From Dactylonectria macrodidyma (lineage: Eukaryota > Ascomycota > Sordariomycetes > Hypocreales > Nectriaceae), in the NCBI GenBank assembly GCA_020744425.1, contig JAGMUV010000024.1, positions 248,001 through 312,000 of the forward strand: DNA of 64,000 bases, in the 5' to 3' direction. Below are positions 34,794 to 46,900 of this stretch, in pieces (the stretch's first letter is position 1; each line of letters opens with the position of its first letter). The translations under genes and the position numbers were made by a program. The notes under the pieces were generated by a model, which was not told the origin of the DNA, made no database searches, and was given only the letters and a program-made list of their open reading frames with translations.

Positions 34794-35419
34794 ATTAATA
34801 ACAGGATCGAGGGTCTCTTTGGCTCAAGTATGGGTTTGCTGGTTGACTGTCGTGTTGTAAGGGGTACTGCAGTTGTTTTATGTTTATAGCATGACAGTTG
34901 AAGTGATACCTTTATATATTCGTGTCCTCTCGGCTTCTCTATTGCTTTGTCTAGTTGTCGTATGCTTGTGTTGAAGCGATGATGACAAACCAATGCAACG
35001 CTCTCGTAAATTGTGCTTTAGTCTTTGATGTGAATATGTCACAGTGATGTTATTCCCGGACCCATAATTCACTGTTGAAGCGGTATGATTCCAAACGCAT
35101 GCAAAGATCAGGGCGCGCCTTTGATTGACGTTGAGCCCTATGACAAATCTCCTTTTTTGATATGCTTCAGCATCGGGAAATGTTGGTGCAAGCTGATAGC
35201 TTAACATATTGGACTCGGGAATCTTACGTAGTTATGCCGCCCCTCTACTTAACACACAGAAACCGCTAATGTCCGCCAATCCTGTCGCACTTGAATGATG
35301 CAGCCATTGTCAAAATTGTCAAACACAACCGTTAGAACTTGTAAGCAATGCAAACTCCAACTTGTTTTCTCTCCTCCCTTCAAATGGTCGACGTCCATCC
35401 CGCCTGTAGCCACAGCCTC
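34794..35419. other. Intergenic, promoter of the MDR gene
   Basis: No gene beyond the TATA-like element noted separately. Confidence 0.45.
34911..34920 (-). promoter_or_regulatory. TATA-like element of the MDR gene
   Basis: AATATATAAA read on the minus strand, about 120 bases before the start codon at 34793. Confidence 0.4.
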
Positions 35420-36588
35420 TCATAACACCCCGCTGAGGAAAGCCAAGACGGCAATCAAAGCCATAGAGATACCGCATGTGTAGCTTCCCGCAGTCAATGC
35501 AATCTCAATGCTTTGAGCCAAGGCTGCGGTGATAGCAATCACACACGCGCTACCGACGAGGCTGGCACCAACCAAGACCAGCAGGTACCGAATATGCCAA
35601 CCCTCGATTAGCAAGAATGCTGGGATTGTTCTGCCGTAAGGAGTCGCAGCATCGCGATACGTGTCGTATTGCAGATCTCTAGAAATAGTGCAATTCATCA
35701 GAGTTATTTCACCTTTTAAGCTAGGGTGTGCTCACTTACTTATATGAATGCACAAATCCAGCATTGCTCAAAAAGGCCAGCCCTCTTCCGTCGACGCCAT
35801 TTTGCCAGTAGTATTTGAGCATTGACGGCAGCCAGATATAATCCGATCTCCGTCGAGAGAACTTTTGAAATTTATAGACTCTGCAAAAAAGATCCTCCTG
35901 CTCGTTGTACGCAGTGTTTCGGCATTTAGACTCTCTACACGCTTTATCTAGTTGCCCATTCACATCCATGCCGCATTCGAACGGGTCAATATCTCTCGAT
36001 GTCATCTCCTCAATTGCACTATCCAATAGTGAAATCTCCTCGGCATAGTCGAGATTCAAAATCGAGACTCGGATTTCTGGTAGGCCTGTTGATGGCTGGT
36101 GAAGTTCCATCAGTCGCATCTGGGATGTGAGGGCGTGCGTCAGCTATCTGCGTCAGTCGGTGTTCGAGCTTACTTACGTTGATCTCTTGAACTCCGACGG
36201 CAGAATACAAAGAATACCGCTTCCACCATGGTCCAGATTCCTTGCGCAGCCTGTCAAGACCAAGTGTTGGATCATCCAGCTTGATTGGAATGTCGATGGC
36301 GTAGTATCTTCTCCCGCGCCTAAGGCAGAGAAAAACACATTCCTTGTATCCTCGTTCTTTTTCCGATCGTCTTTGGCAGTAGTCGGCTATGATAGTCTTT
36401 CGTCCCTTTTGTTCTGCCGGTTGGCCATTTTTCTGTGTGGCAGCTGTCGCCATCTTGGCTGGAGAATAGCCTGAAGAGTCAAACTGCAAAACTCTCTTTC
36501 CAAGGAAGCACTCGTCAAGTGTGATGGCAGAGGGTGTCAAAGAATGGTTTATCAAAAATTCTTCTACGAATGTCATTAAGGAGGACAT
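35420..36588 (-). CDS. Unknown protein with two C-terminal membrane helices
   Basis: Exons 36178-36588, 35740-36119 and 35420-35678, 349 residues. Both introns (36120-36177, 35679-35739) have GTAAGT donors and join in phase. The soluble part (about 1-270) is charged, with DYCQRRSEKERGYKECV and RRSDYIWLPSML, and the C-terminus has two hydrophobic stretches (IRYLLVLVGASLVGSACVI and SMALIAVLAFLSGVL), so it is probably anchored in an internal membrane. I recognise it only as a type of lineage-specific fungal protein; no catalytic motif is visible. Residues 50-150 fit a folded domain of unknown kind. The neighbours give no clue to its job. Confidence 0.75.
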
Positions 36589-37919
36589 GAGGCTCCGCTG
36601 CTGATTATTAGCCTAATCTGGGGTGCGGTCATTATTGCAGTCAGCCCCCAGAGGCAGTGCAGACACTGCATGGCTAACTAGCCAATCCTTTGATGACACA
36701 CATTGTGCATGCATGTTGGTTGAAAATTGTGACAGACCTGGCTAAGCCACTGTAAGGGTCCCCTCATTTCAAATGCGCAAAAAGCACTGAGTATAATGGC
36801 TTGGGATGAATGAACCGAAGCAGGATTAGCATCAGCCAAGCATTGTGTTGGCAAGTCGCCCTACTTGTCACTTATCGGACCAGAGAGTGTATCTTCTACG
36901 GCCGACATTGGTGACAATCAAGGATAGAACACCACTAAACTTGCTGAAATACGTAGCAGGGTTCAAGGCGACCATTTACACCCCTGTCTCAAAAATTACT
37001 CTGGCTATTTTGTCTCATAATTTATCAATTCAAATAGAATGGGTAAATTTATTTTCGCATGATGGTTTACTGTTTTACTGGATACTTCGATTCATACTTG
37101 CGAGTACACGTCTTGCTAGAAGAACAACAAATGTCAACTCACCAATAAGAACGTCGACGTGTTTGGTAATTGTGTCTTCTTGCCAGGGTCTGCGGCGTAC
37201 CGAAAGGCATGGCGACGGTGGTCCACCCCTTCCTCTCCAAGAATGCCGATGGTGTCTTCGGGAAACAATTGAGACCAATAGGTCGTGCTAATGTCAATGC
37301 GCGGGCGTGTTCTTCTTAGCGATGATAAGCAGTTATTAATGTTAGGACAGAAATGACGGGCATTATGTGCCGCAATGACACTCTAGGGGTAGCTATGTTG
37401 GGAGCCCGAAAAAGTCCCGATTTCGTGTCGGCGACGCCGACAAAACGGAGAACACACGCTTCAGGTCACTTGCATAACTCAGGTAAGTAGATAACCAAGT
37501 AACCTATCCTACATCTTACAAAAGCCATCATAGTTAGCTTTATGTATAGGAATAGTGGCTTAGTAGATACCATCAGAATGGTAAAAAAATGGAATCTTAT
37601 CGCAGCGTCTTCTCTTTATCTCGAAAAGTTGCAAATGAGGCTGTTAGAAAGACTCTTTATCGTGGCTCTCATTGCAGTGAAGTCTTATCTTATCTGTGAA
37701 GCCTGTCAAGCACCAACTTACGGAGAACATGCGGAGTATATGACTCCCATATCTACTAATCTGCGGGGAAATCGATGATCGGATGGACCGACGGCACCTA
37801 CAGAGCGTCGAATAATACCTTAAAATGGTTTCTGCTCTGGCAGTACACGAAAGACTACTAATCTAATAGTCTAATATTCACAAATTCAGCAATTCCTTTT
37901 GTTGCTAATAACAAAGAGC
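36589..37919. other. Intergenic, nothing certain
   Basis: AT-rich in parts. The minus-strand frame around 37150-37290 has coding-like stretches but no recognisable domain and no start, so I did not call it. Confidence 0.45.
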
Positions 37920-39433
37920 ATGGTATTATCAAGTATCAACCCCGACTGGCCGTCCAGTCTGTGGCTGACCCTTGGAGCTCTGGCCACGGCTGGCTGGCTC
38001 ACCAAATACCTCTATCGCCTTTACATCCATCCACTGTCCGGAGTCCCTGGCCCTCGTCTCGCCGCCTGCTCGTCGCTATGGCTCGCCTGGCACACCTTCG
38101 TCGGGGATGAGTGCACTACCATCTTCAAGTTGCATAAGCAGTACGGACCGGTGTTACGCGTCGGGCCGAACGACGTCGATATTGCCGACGGCGATGCTGT
38201 CGACCCCATCTACTTGGAACGCGGAGGATTCCAGAAGACCCAGGCATACTCCAAGTTCGATATTGACGGCCATCCGACCATCTTTTCGACACAGACGTTA
38301 GCTGAACGCGCCAACCGCGCCAAAGCAGTTGTGCCGCTCTTCTCAACCGCATCGATCCGGAACTCGCAACATGTGCTCGGACAGGTCGTGGACGAGTTTG
38401 TAGCCCGCTTGCAGAGCGAGGCGCGCAAGGGGAAACCGGTCAACGTTTTGAACCTCTCGCGGGCCATGGCCATCGATGCAGTAACTGCGTACTTGTTCCA
38501 TGAGCAGTATGGAGGTATCGGCGAAGACACATCCCACATGTCCGCATCGCCATTCGTCGATGCCTACGTAGGTGTGGGTGCCTTCTTTAACTTTCTCCCC
38601 GGTCGTCTCGGAGACTTGTTTATGCCACTCATCGATATGATAATGGGAGACCCCGAGACAGCCCGTTCTATGAGCCTCGTCGACCAGTATACCGGCCACC
38701 TTTCAAAAACAGCATCTCTGGGTAGCGGAAGCTATGCGAGTCGCCTTCTGGAGCGATCAGTGCCCCAGGACCAAGTACAGGTCGAGTTGAAGGATGTGTG
38801 CTTCGCGGGCACCGACTCAACTAGTATTAACATGGCGACGATCTTGTGGAACTTGTCCAAATATCCCGAAATGTCCGTCTATTCTTTACTTATCCAATGC
38901 GACTCTGACACTAACGTTTTTGTCCTGGTAGATACTCCAAACTGCGAGAAGAAGTACTCGACCGGACGGTCAAAGACGAGGATCCCATGGCTGGCCCATA
39001 CCTCCGTGGTGTCGTTCGTGAGGGCTTGCGACTCTCCATGGCCAACCCAATCCGCCTCCCGCGCCTCGTCCCCAATAGTGGCTGGCGATACCGTGCCTAC
39101 TTCTTCCCCGCCGGTACTAGTGTTGGCGTTGCATCCTTCCAGCTACACCAGGATGAGGACGTCTTCCCCGATCCTCAGCAGTTCTTGCCGGAGCGGTGGC
39201 TGGAGCCGACGGACCGGATGCTAACCCATTTCTTTGCCTTTGGTAAGGGAAACCGCGCATGTATCGCGCAGAATCTTGGCACCGCTGAGTTGACGCTCGC
39301 CACCACCAAAGTGGTACAGGCAGACTTGCTCAGGGGAGCTAGCGCAGTTCAGGATCGAGTTGAGATTCTTGAATGGTTCAATTCGCGGGTCAAGGGAGAG
39401 CAGATCCTTGTTCAGTTTGATGCAAAAGCCTAA
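37920..39433 (+). CDS. Cytochrome P450 monooxygenase
   Basis: Exons 37920-38872 and 38932-39433, 484 residues. A hydrophobic N-terminal anchor (LWLTLGALATAGWL) is followed by the Pro-rich hinge HPLSGVPGPR. The I-helix oxygen site is FAGTDSTS, the K-helix EGLR is in VVREGLRLS, and the heme loop FGKGNRACIA holds the ligand Cys at about 428. All conserved P450 elements are intact; the protein belongs to the fungal ER-bound class II type. The splice join PEI-YSKLREEV fits the family. A start at 37899 adds seven residues. The substrate is unknown. The convergent DUF1479 oxygenase lies 380 bases away and could share a pathway. Confidence 0.92.
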
Positions 39434-39813
39434 TAAAAAGGCTATAGAGGTAGTTGATAACCATTTTGAAGACATCCCATGATCTGTCCCCTATTCGTGC
39501 TTCGAAAGTGACCTGTTAGCCATGGCAGCCGGTAGGAACCGAATATGAAAAGCTCACTTCAACATAAATTAATTAGCTAATATATTGTTAAAGCATACTT
39601 GTGGCGATCTTTCTCTAGTGGACGTACTCATAACACCTTTGTGGTAATAATTGCACATGTAAACCTTAAGTCTAGAATTAGAAGCGGTGTTTCGATCACC
39701 CTTAGACTAAACGAAGTGCTGTTCATAATACGAGATTTGTGTACTATTTAGTTCAGGCTACATGTATTTAGAATTCATGAACTACATCACGAGTCCATTG
39801 TCACCAGGTCGAC
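39434..39813. other. Intergenic between convergent genes
   Basis: AT-rich terminator region of both genes; no gene seen. Confidence 0.5.
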
Positions 39814-41167
39814 TTAACTAAGCAGATCAAAGCCCATTGCCCTTCTTCCAGCCTCTCCAATGATACCCTTTTCTCCGGTAAAAAGATTGAACTCGTGTTC
39901 CCTTGGACCTGCTCTGAAATCTTCTGGAGGGAGACCGTTGAGAAAATCCTCCAACTGGCCTTTGACGTAGCTGATGTTTTCCGCCGTCCGAGGCGTCGCC
40001 GCAATGTAAGCCACGCTGGAATCGTGGTCTCCTATGTGTTCCACTTCAACGGCGTGACACATGTCGGCATGCCACCAGATGGTATCTCCCGCGTTCATGT
40101 GCGGGATACTGACGAGGCATTCCCGCATGCGGAGGTGAGGATGCGAAGATGGGCTTAGGAGCTGGCTGTCATCTCGGAACGTCCCCGGAAACCAGGGCGT
40201 AGTATCGTCAAACTCCCACTTTGTAGCATCCATGATATCTTCTTCGGTCTCGGGTTGTTTGAAGAAAGGCCGTAGAAGAACGTACGCGATTGTCCACTTC
40301 ACGTTGGGGTAAAGCATCAGGCTACCTTCCCGGGGGCTTGTTGATGTTAACGCCGTCCATCCCTGGAAGCTCCGGAAGACGCGAGAGTGAGCCGATCCTG
40401 GGAAAAGGGCCTGATTCGCGCTCTTGCGATTGGTCAGGTCGTAGTTGTCTAGCAGCTCCGGGTTACCAGAAAATACGGCCTCATAGGCTAACTGATACGT
40501 AGGATCTGCCCAGCGGGACAACGATCCGGCGTCAATGTGTGGACCAAGGCCGTAGAATTGAACACCTGGAGGCCGAATTCGAACTCCGTCCACGTACGAA
40601 AGCGGCTCTGGGGAGCTCGCTCCCGCATCGTCGTGCCACCACCTATTGAGCTCTTCGCTGAGCTTCAGTTGGTGTGGGTGCGAGCGAGCAGCAATCTGAG
40701 TGGGGGAGTAATACAGATTGAGAATGAAGGGCGTTTCGACGGGCCAGCCTACAACTCATTTAGTTTTTAGTTATTAGGTGCTATACTCGGAAACCTCTAC
40801 CTCGAATGGACGGTCGGTTTGCCCCAACATAATTCTTCAAGTCCTTGAACCACTCATCAGCCTGTTCACGGCTGTACACGTCTCGGACAATGAAACACCC
40901 AACGTCTTTCAGCTTCTGTCTCTTCTCTGGGACCAAGGTAAACACGTCATTGTACTGGACGTCGGGGATGATGCTGTTTCCGGCTGCAGAAATCTTGGCC
41001 GTAACCGACTGAAGTTCCTTGCACACTTTCAACCAGCTCTTGACCAGCGAGTCCTTGCTATACTTTTCGATGATAGCATGCTTGTAGCTAACGAGATCGT
41101 CCCCGCTTTCGGCAGTGGAGGTATTGAACTCTGGCCAATCGGGCCAAGTTGCTGCTTTTCCGGCCAT
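39814..41167 (-). CDS. DUF1479 (YbiU-like) Fe(II)/2-oxoglutarate-type oxygenase
   Basis: Exons 40801-41167 and 39814-40748 (52-nt intron), 433 residues. The family pattern is clear: DVGCFIVRDVYSREQADEWF early, QIAARSHPHQ, then the metal triad start in GLGPHIDAGSLSRW (His-x-Asp) and the distal His in GDTIWWHADMCHAVE. DUF1479 proteins have the double-stranded beta-helix fold of non-heme iron oxygenases; their substrates are mostly unknown. No signal peptide. The start codon is divergent from the sugar-type MFS gene, 393 bases away, so substrate uptake and oxidation could be linked (inference). Confidence 0.9.
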
Positions 41168-41559
41168 GTTGAGTCTATCTCTGTTGCAACTATGTTGCTA
41201 TCTCGACCATGCCGTGCAAGGCGCCAAAACGAACTATTTATTAGCAGTGTCACTTCAAGAATATGCCATTCGTCGGACGGTCCGACGCCTTATCGTGGGC
41301 GATAACTAGCGTCGTAGCGCAGCAGCCGCTTATCACGAAGTGATCGCCTATCTACTGTGCAACGAGATAACTTGGAGGTGAGCTACACCAAGGCCATGAT
41401 AGCCTTGGAGTCAAGGCTGAAGTGCGGCTAAATGCATGTCAAGGTTGTTATAAGGGTCATGCTGGGCTGTTCTTATTCCTCTTCGACGACCTATGCGAGT
41501 CTGCCCAAGTTCCTATTTCGCATCCCTCTCACACTCCAGGAGTAAACGCCTCTGATATC
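41168..41559. promoter_or_regulatory. Divergent promoter, DUF1479 oxygenase / MFS carrier
   Basis: Must drive both flanking genes. CGTCGGACGGTCCGACG-like palindromic bases near 41271-41289 could bind a zinc-cluster regulator (inference). Confidence 0.4.
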
Positions 41560-43307
41560 ATGGCCCCTCTTCCATGGGATTTCCCCGCCTGGGTCCCCGC
41601 TCACTCTTCGTTTGCCTGCGCCTTGATAGTGGCATCATCATGTGTGACTTCTACTGTATATAATTACTCTATCGACATCCGCCAATAGCACCAACTAACG
41701 CCAATTTAGACACTCGGTTTCGATGGCTCGATGATGAATGCATTGAACATTCTACCTTCTTACACCGATTACTTTCACCTGACCACTGCCACTCTTGCTC
41801 TGAACACGGCGTCGGTCTGGGTGGGGAGTACTCTGGCCGGCATCCTCTTCGCAAAGGTACCGGACCTGATCGGCCGTAAATGGGCGTTGTTTGTCGGCGC
41901 CATAATCACGGTCATCGGAGTTGTTCTCCAGGCAGCAGCTCAGGATATTGGGATGTTTATTGCTTCTCGAATCATTATCGGTTTCGGAACTGGAGGCTCG
42001 ACTGTTGCCGGGCCAGTCTACCTTGCTGAGACGCTCCCCGTTCAGTACCGTTCATGGGGCTTAGGTTTGTTTGTGAGAAAAGCCGAGAATCTCATCCCTT
42101 TCCGCAGTACATCTTGCTAATGATGTTTTAGTACGACTTTTGGTACGTTGGTGGTTTAATCGCAGCCGGGGTCACTTACGGAACAGCCAGAATGGAGTCT
42201 ACCTGGGCATGGCGCCTACCATCTGCCCTGCAGGGCTTGTTCAGCGTGATGTGCATATTTTTGCTTCCATTTACGCCCGAGAGCCCTCGATGGTTGATCT
42301 CTCAGGGCCGGGACACAGATGCTCTTCGCGTACTAGCACAGACGTACTCAAACGGCAACATCGATGATGCGAGCATCCAGGAACAATTCCGCCAAATGAC
42401 AGATGCACTGAGCTTCGAACGAACTCATGAAGCGCCGCGCTTCGTGAAAAAGCTCATGAGCAGCGCCTCAACCCGAAAGCGAGTCTACCTTGTCAGCTCG
42501 GTCGCTGTCTTTTGCATGTTATCCGGCAACAATGTAAGTACGAATACGGACAGGCAGACACGTCAAAATTCTGAAGGGTGCATAATAAAAATCAGAATAA
42601 ACAAAAAGGAAATTTTTTTGAATAAAAATTCAGACCTACTAACGCTACGCAATCGATAGATCGTTTCATATTATTTCGGATCAATGCTTACTCAAGCTGG
42701 TGTCACCGACTCGACCACACAGTTAGAGGTCAACATCATATTGAATGCTTGGTGCTTGGTCATTTCAATCATCGGGACTTCGATGGCCAACAAACTCGGT
42801 CGCAAGAAGCTCGCTGCCTTTTCCACCGCCCTCCTGACCCTCTTCATCTTCCTTGTCGGCGCCCTCACAAAGCTCTACGGGAATTCAGACAACCAATCAG
42901 GAATCTATGCCACAGTAGCGATGATCTTCCTCTTCCAAGGCTCGTATAGTTTCGGCTGGACACCGCTCACCGTGCTTTATCCGCCCGAAGTGCTCAACTA
43001 TTCTATCCGAAGTGCGGGCATGGGCCTCTACACATTCCTTGTTAACGGTGTCGGTCTGATGGTCACTTTCGCATTCCCATTCGCCCTGGACAAGATAGGA
43101 TGGAAAACTTATATGATAAATGGCGCGTGGGATGTTTTGGAGCTGCTGTTTGTGATTCTCTATTGGGTTGAAACTAATGGACGAACGCTCGAGGACATCG
43201 ATACTAATCAGGGACCAGAAAAGTTTCCGACTATTCTCGGTGTAGGGGACAAAGACGGTAAGGCTACTGAGCGAGAGCTTGATTCTAAAGATAAACATGA
43301 CATGTAG
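41560..43307 (+). CDS. MFS sugar-type transporter
   Basis: Exons 41560-41643, 41710-42072, 42132-42533 and 42660-43307, about 498 residues. It carries sugar-porter signatures: LGFDGSMMN after helix 1, PDLIGRKWAL in loop 2-3, VYLAETLPVQYRSWG after helix 4, PESPRWLISQGR in the central loop and VETNGRTLEDI at the end. Twelve hydrophobic helices fit a plasma-membrane proton symporter for hexoses, disaccharides or related polyols. The first donor is ambiguous: 41644 and 41656 both keep frame and differ by four residues. The third intron (126 nt) is the longest in the window and AT-rich. Start chosen at the ATG just before the hydrophobic N-terminus. Confidence 0.92.
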
Positions 43308-45002
43308 ATAGATGCTTAAGGAGGGGTGACTAGGATAGGTATGCATCTTAGGGCCATCGAAGACAAATTACCAGGACTTTTATGGTACGTCTATTTACAT
43401 GACCTTGTCTATTGAAGTTCACAAGGATACGATACGGCCAATCAGGCATATCACCTTTTCTTTCTATTCTCTATTCTTCGAGACATGCTGGCCTTGCATT
43501 CGGCATTTGAACTTTAAGCACTAGCCAACACTTCAGGTGGCGTGTCATCTTGAGATACCGAACCGTGAGGGAAGTATCATAACGAGTTGCAAGAGTCGAC
43601 TAAATCTCCTTATCTTGAGCTCTCTAATGATGACACTCGATACTATATGGAGCATGTTTAAGTTATTTTCGAAGAGTCTCGTTGCCGGTTCATCAGAAAC
43701 CTGCCGTTTTTCTATCTGTATCCAATATCAAGCCTTCATTTGGATGGTGGAATTGGTAGATGATGAATCCAATGTGACGTACCAGTCCAGCAAGCTTAAT
43801 TATATACAAGAAACTTTATAGTAAAACATATGTGACATGTCTTGCATAAACGCCAATGTTGCCGCAGAGACAATAGAGATAAGTGGAACGGCCAAACTTT
43901 CCGTGTAGATTTCTTAGAGAATCAGGTTTCTCAGGAAATGTTAGTGTCTTGGTAAGGTATTGATCTTGTGGGAGTTTACAATAATCTCACAGAACTAGTC
44001 GCAGCTCAAACGTGGTATGTCGCGCAGGGGAAAAGAAGAACACCACCCAGAGTGACGGCTAGTTGGGCTCGAGGCTAGGAAGGAAGGACAAAGCCTATGA
44101 AAGAAAATAACTAACAATTCCAGTTAAACTATAACGAGATACAATCCGCCCTTATGTCAACGACCAAAGACTCTCGAAATACATTGATGAGAATGTGCTT
44201 GACCCGTATTGGGATGTTGGTGGCGTGTGGTGAGTTGACAGTATTCAAATGCCGATTTTTATCACTAACATCGCTTTCAAGCATTGAGAATCATCTTCTC
44301 GTCACCCTAGATGGTAGTGTGAACTTTATTGACGTGACAAAAGATCCAGACGAGTTGGAAGAAATTATGTCAGAAGTGAACATGATTCGTAGTGCATTTC
44401 CTACCCTACATCATGTTGGCGAATGGCGGGCGAATTGGTAATGCGAAGCATAAATAAACGAAAGAAGAGCCTTGAATTGTATCAAGATTCAAAGTCACAA
44501 GTCCTCTAGTCTTGCATTCGGAACTTTAGGCTGATCCTGGTGAGCAGGTGCTGAGAGCGTGGTGGGTTGAGCTCGTAGTCTCACTATCTGCTTGTGCATA
44601 ACATTGCCATTTCACGGCGGCCACAGGGGGTCTGCGAGACGGAAAGAATACAAAACATGGATTTGAAACTTCAAGGGAATTCAAATCTTATCGTAGTCGT
44701 CGACTTTCAGTTTGTCCACCGCCCTCCCGGCGCGGATTGATACAGGGTAGAGAAAGCAATGAACCTTACAGAAACCACGGCTCGTTTGGAGAGTACCTTA
44801 GTCTCGAAGTGTTATAGTATCAGACAATGTTGACGATTGAGTGTGGCTCGGGAATCAGGTGGTGAACGGGCCGCAGCTTCCGAGTCGTTAGCTCACCACT
44901 CCGTCCCTCTTGAGAGATCGTCAGAACATAGGCATAGGCTGCCATGTCAAGTATCCTCGTGATGGTTGATGAGAAAGCCGAATTGGGCTTTTCTAGGTAT
45001 TT
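43308..45002. other. Intergenic with a possible gene relic
   Basis: No intact gene. At about 44126-44441 (+) two short open segments (TIRPYVNDQRLSKYIDEN, and NHLLVTLDGSVNFIDVTK) flank a possible intron and read like the tail of a protein, but no start or family is visible. Confidence 0.35.
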
Positions 45003-46118
45003 CTATTGGAAAAAAGCTTCTAGATCAAGATTTCGTGGCAAAGCTCCTATTATACCCCCTGTGTTTGCGATATCCGATGAAGTCGCGAGGCCACCTGCCT
45101 GTTGGCTTTCCCGTAATACCCTCCTCCGTTCTGCTCGCGCTTTACGCTTTGCCTTGGCACCCAACTTTGGGGTATTTTGCTCTCTTGTTGTCTTTCCGGC
45201 CGTGTCCTCCACAGGAAGGTTTAATTATTTAGGCACAAGTGGACGCGGAGCTCGAGCAACTGCCTCAAGAACGCGAAAGAGAGAGTCATCGATGTCTTGG
45301 TGCTGCCGTTGGGCGTCCCTGACTACTATCATGAGGATAGCTCTCAGTGTAAAGTGAGCATCGTTTCCAGCAGCATGCAGGTTTGCATAGGGGATGTCTA
45401 AGGAATCCAGAAGCTTTTCCAAGCTATATCGATAGTAGAGCTGTGGAGGCAGCAACGACATGGTTGGACCCAGTGCATCCAATCCCTGCGATCCAAGAAA
45501 GTGGTCTCTATTCCGGAGATTTGTCGTGGGCAAGAACGGGCTGGCAGGAGTCCAATAGCTGTACAGAAAATTCCGCTAGGATGGAGACACTCGGAAGCGA
45601 GGAGTCATAAGAAGTAATGATGATGTTCGGGTGGGATAAGATTCGTCGTACACGCTGCGCTGAACAAAATTTCGCCCAATCACGTGACGACCATGAGTCA
45701 CGGCCCGAGCTACAGTGATATGCTCTCAGACTCATTGTTGACTGTTGCAACAGCCATAGCACAGAATCATGGAAATAACATCTGGGGCTGTAAAAAGGGT
45801 CATCTGCTCTTCAATCGAACCTTTGATCTCACCGGCATGCCACATCGTGTAGTCTTCACCGCTGCACCACTAGACCCCACTTGGTACATTGTTAGCGCGA
45901 TGGTATCCACCTGGCGCCTCCACGACCAACAGCCAGATATCTGCCATAGTTAGTAGAGTCGCGTTTTCCAATTCCCAACTCAGGATTGCAAAAACATGTT
46001 CAACTGCCAAAAATTTTTTATATTGGATACCCTTTGAATCGAATCTTGGTGATGCGGTACTCGTTAATGAAACTTTCCCCTTCATCTTACCTTCTGTTAG
46101 GCCTATGGCATTGGTCAC
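45003..46118 (-). pseudogene. Decayed Gfd2/YDR514C-like exonuclease-fold gene
   Basis: On the minus strand, LEKLLDSLDIPYANLHAAGN and NDAHFTLRAILMIVV (about 45310-45430) match the end of the Gfd2-type RNase H-like domain common in fungi. In the same frame, past a TAA at 45225-45227, the sequence runs on as a basic tail (KAKRKARAERRR) to a stop at 45003. Upstream, IIITSYDSSLPSVSILAEF lies in another frame, ended by a stop near 45508, and LLVVEAPGGYH near 45900 may be the start of the domain. At least one frameshift and one stop break it. The upstream limit is a guess. The family is widely expanded in filamentous fungi with unknown roles. Confidence 0.55.
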
Positions 46119-46900
46119 CCTCCCCCGGGCTTTAATGCTGACTGCTTCCCGTTATGGGGTCGCTCGCTACGAACGACACGCCCTTAAAATGAGCAAGCTC
46201 CGCAATTGTGAAACCTAACAGGAACGTCCGACAATCGGCGCCCATAAAGTTGCATATAGGACTTCCATGCACTGCACCTGGGGAGCTGGTCACAATGGCT
46301 GCTTGGACCAATCGGCGTTGCCTCCTCTCTGCTTCCTTCACTGTCACGCTCCTGACTCTGCGCGCCAGCATGAATCTATTTACAGCAATTTTCAGGCTGT
46401 ACATATATTAGAATGCCCGGTCCCTACACGCTGAGGTTGACGAGCCCTGCCCTGCTTGGATCGATTCCAGCCGTCCAAAACTCCGTTGGTTCATAGAATC
46501 GAAGGGTAGATGGTCTTCTTGTTAAGGCCCAAATGGGTGCTCCCTCGGTACCGTGACCAACAGCGCACTCAAAAGTATCCGGCGATGGGATATACAAGTT
46601 ATCGCGACAAGTGCCCACGTGTGCAAGCCCAAGTGACTTGAACACTGAATCGTGTTCATGCATGAACAACCAAAACAAAGGTACATGTCTAGTTTCCAAC
46701 CATTGACTTGTTGCAAACAAAGAGCATCACGTAGATATGAACACCACTACATCGGCGTCAATCGCCAGCGGTATAAAATATCGCAATAGGGCCACCCGAT
46801 TGATTTCTCATCATCAGCTCCTCTTACCAACTAACACCGTTTCAACCTGAAAAAAGAAAAAGCTACAAGAAAAAACATACATTGACGTCTATCAGAAAAC
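46119..46900. promoter_or_regulatory. Intergenic with promoter of the LPMO gene
   Basis: TATAAAAT at 46773-46780 lies about 120 bases before the LPMO start, followed by an A-rich leader; a good core promoter. Minus-strand frames at 46132-46720 are open but unrecognised and are not called. Confidence 0.5.

Noticed and set aside
36845..37291. Open frame of 148 codons on the plus strand and a partner on the minus strand
   Set aside because: Neither shows a family pattern, a good start context or an intron structure.
46132..46720. Two minus-strand frames of about 90-98 codons
   Set aside because: Some coding-like segments but no recognisable domain and no consistent splice joining them to the Gfd2-like relic.
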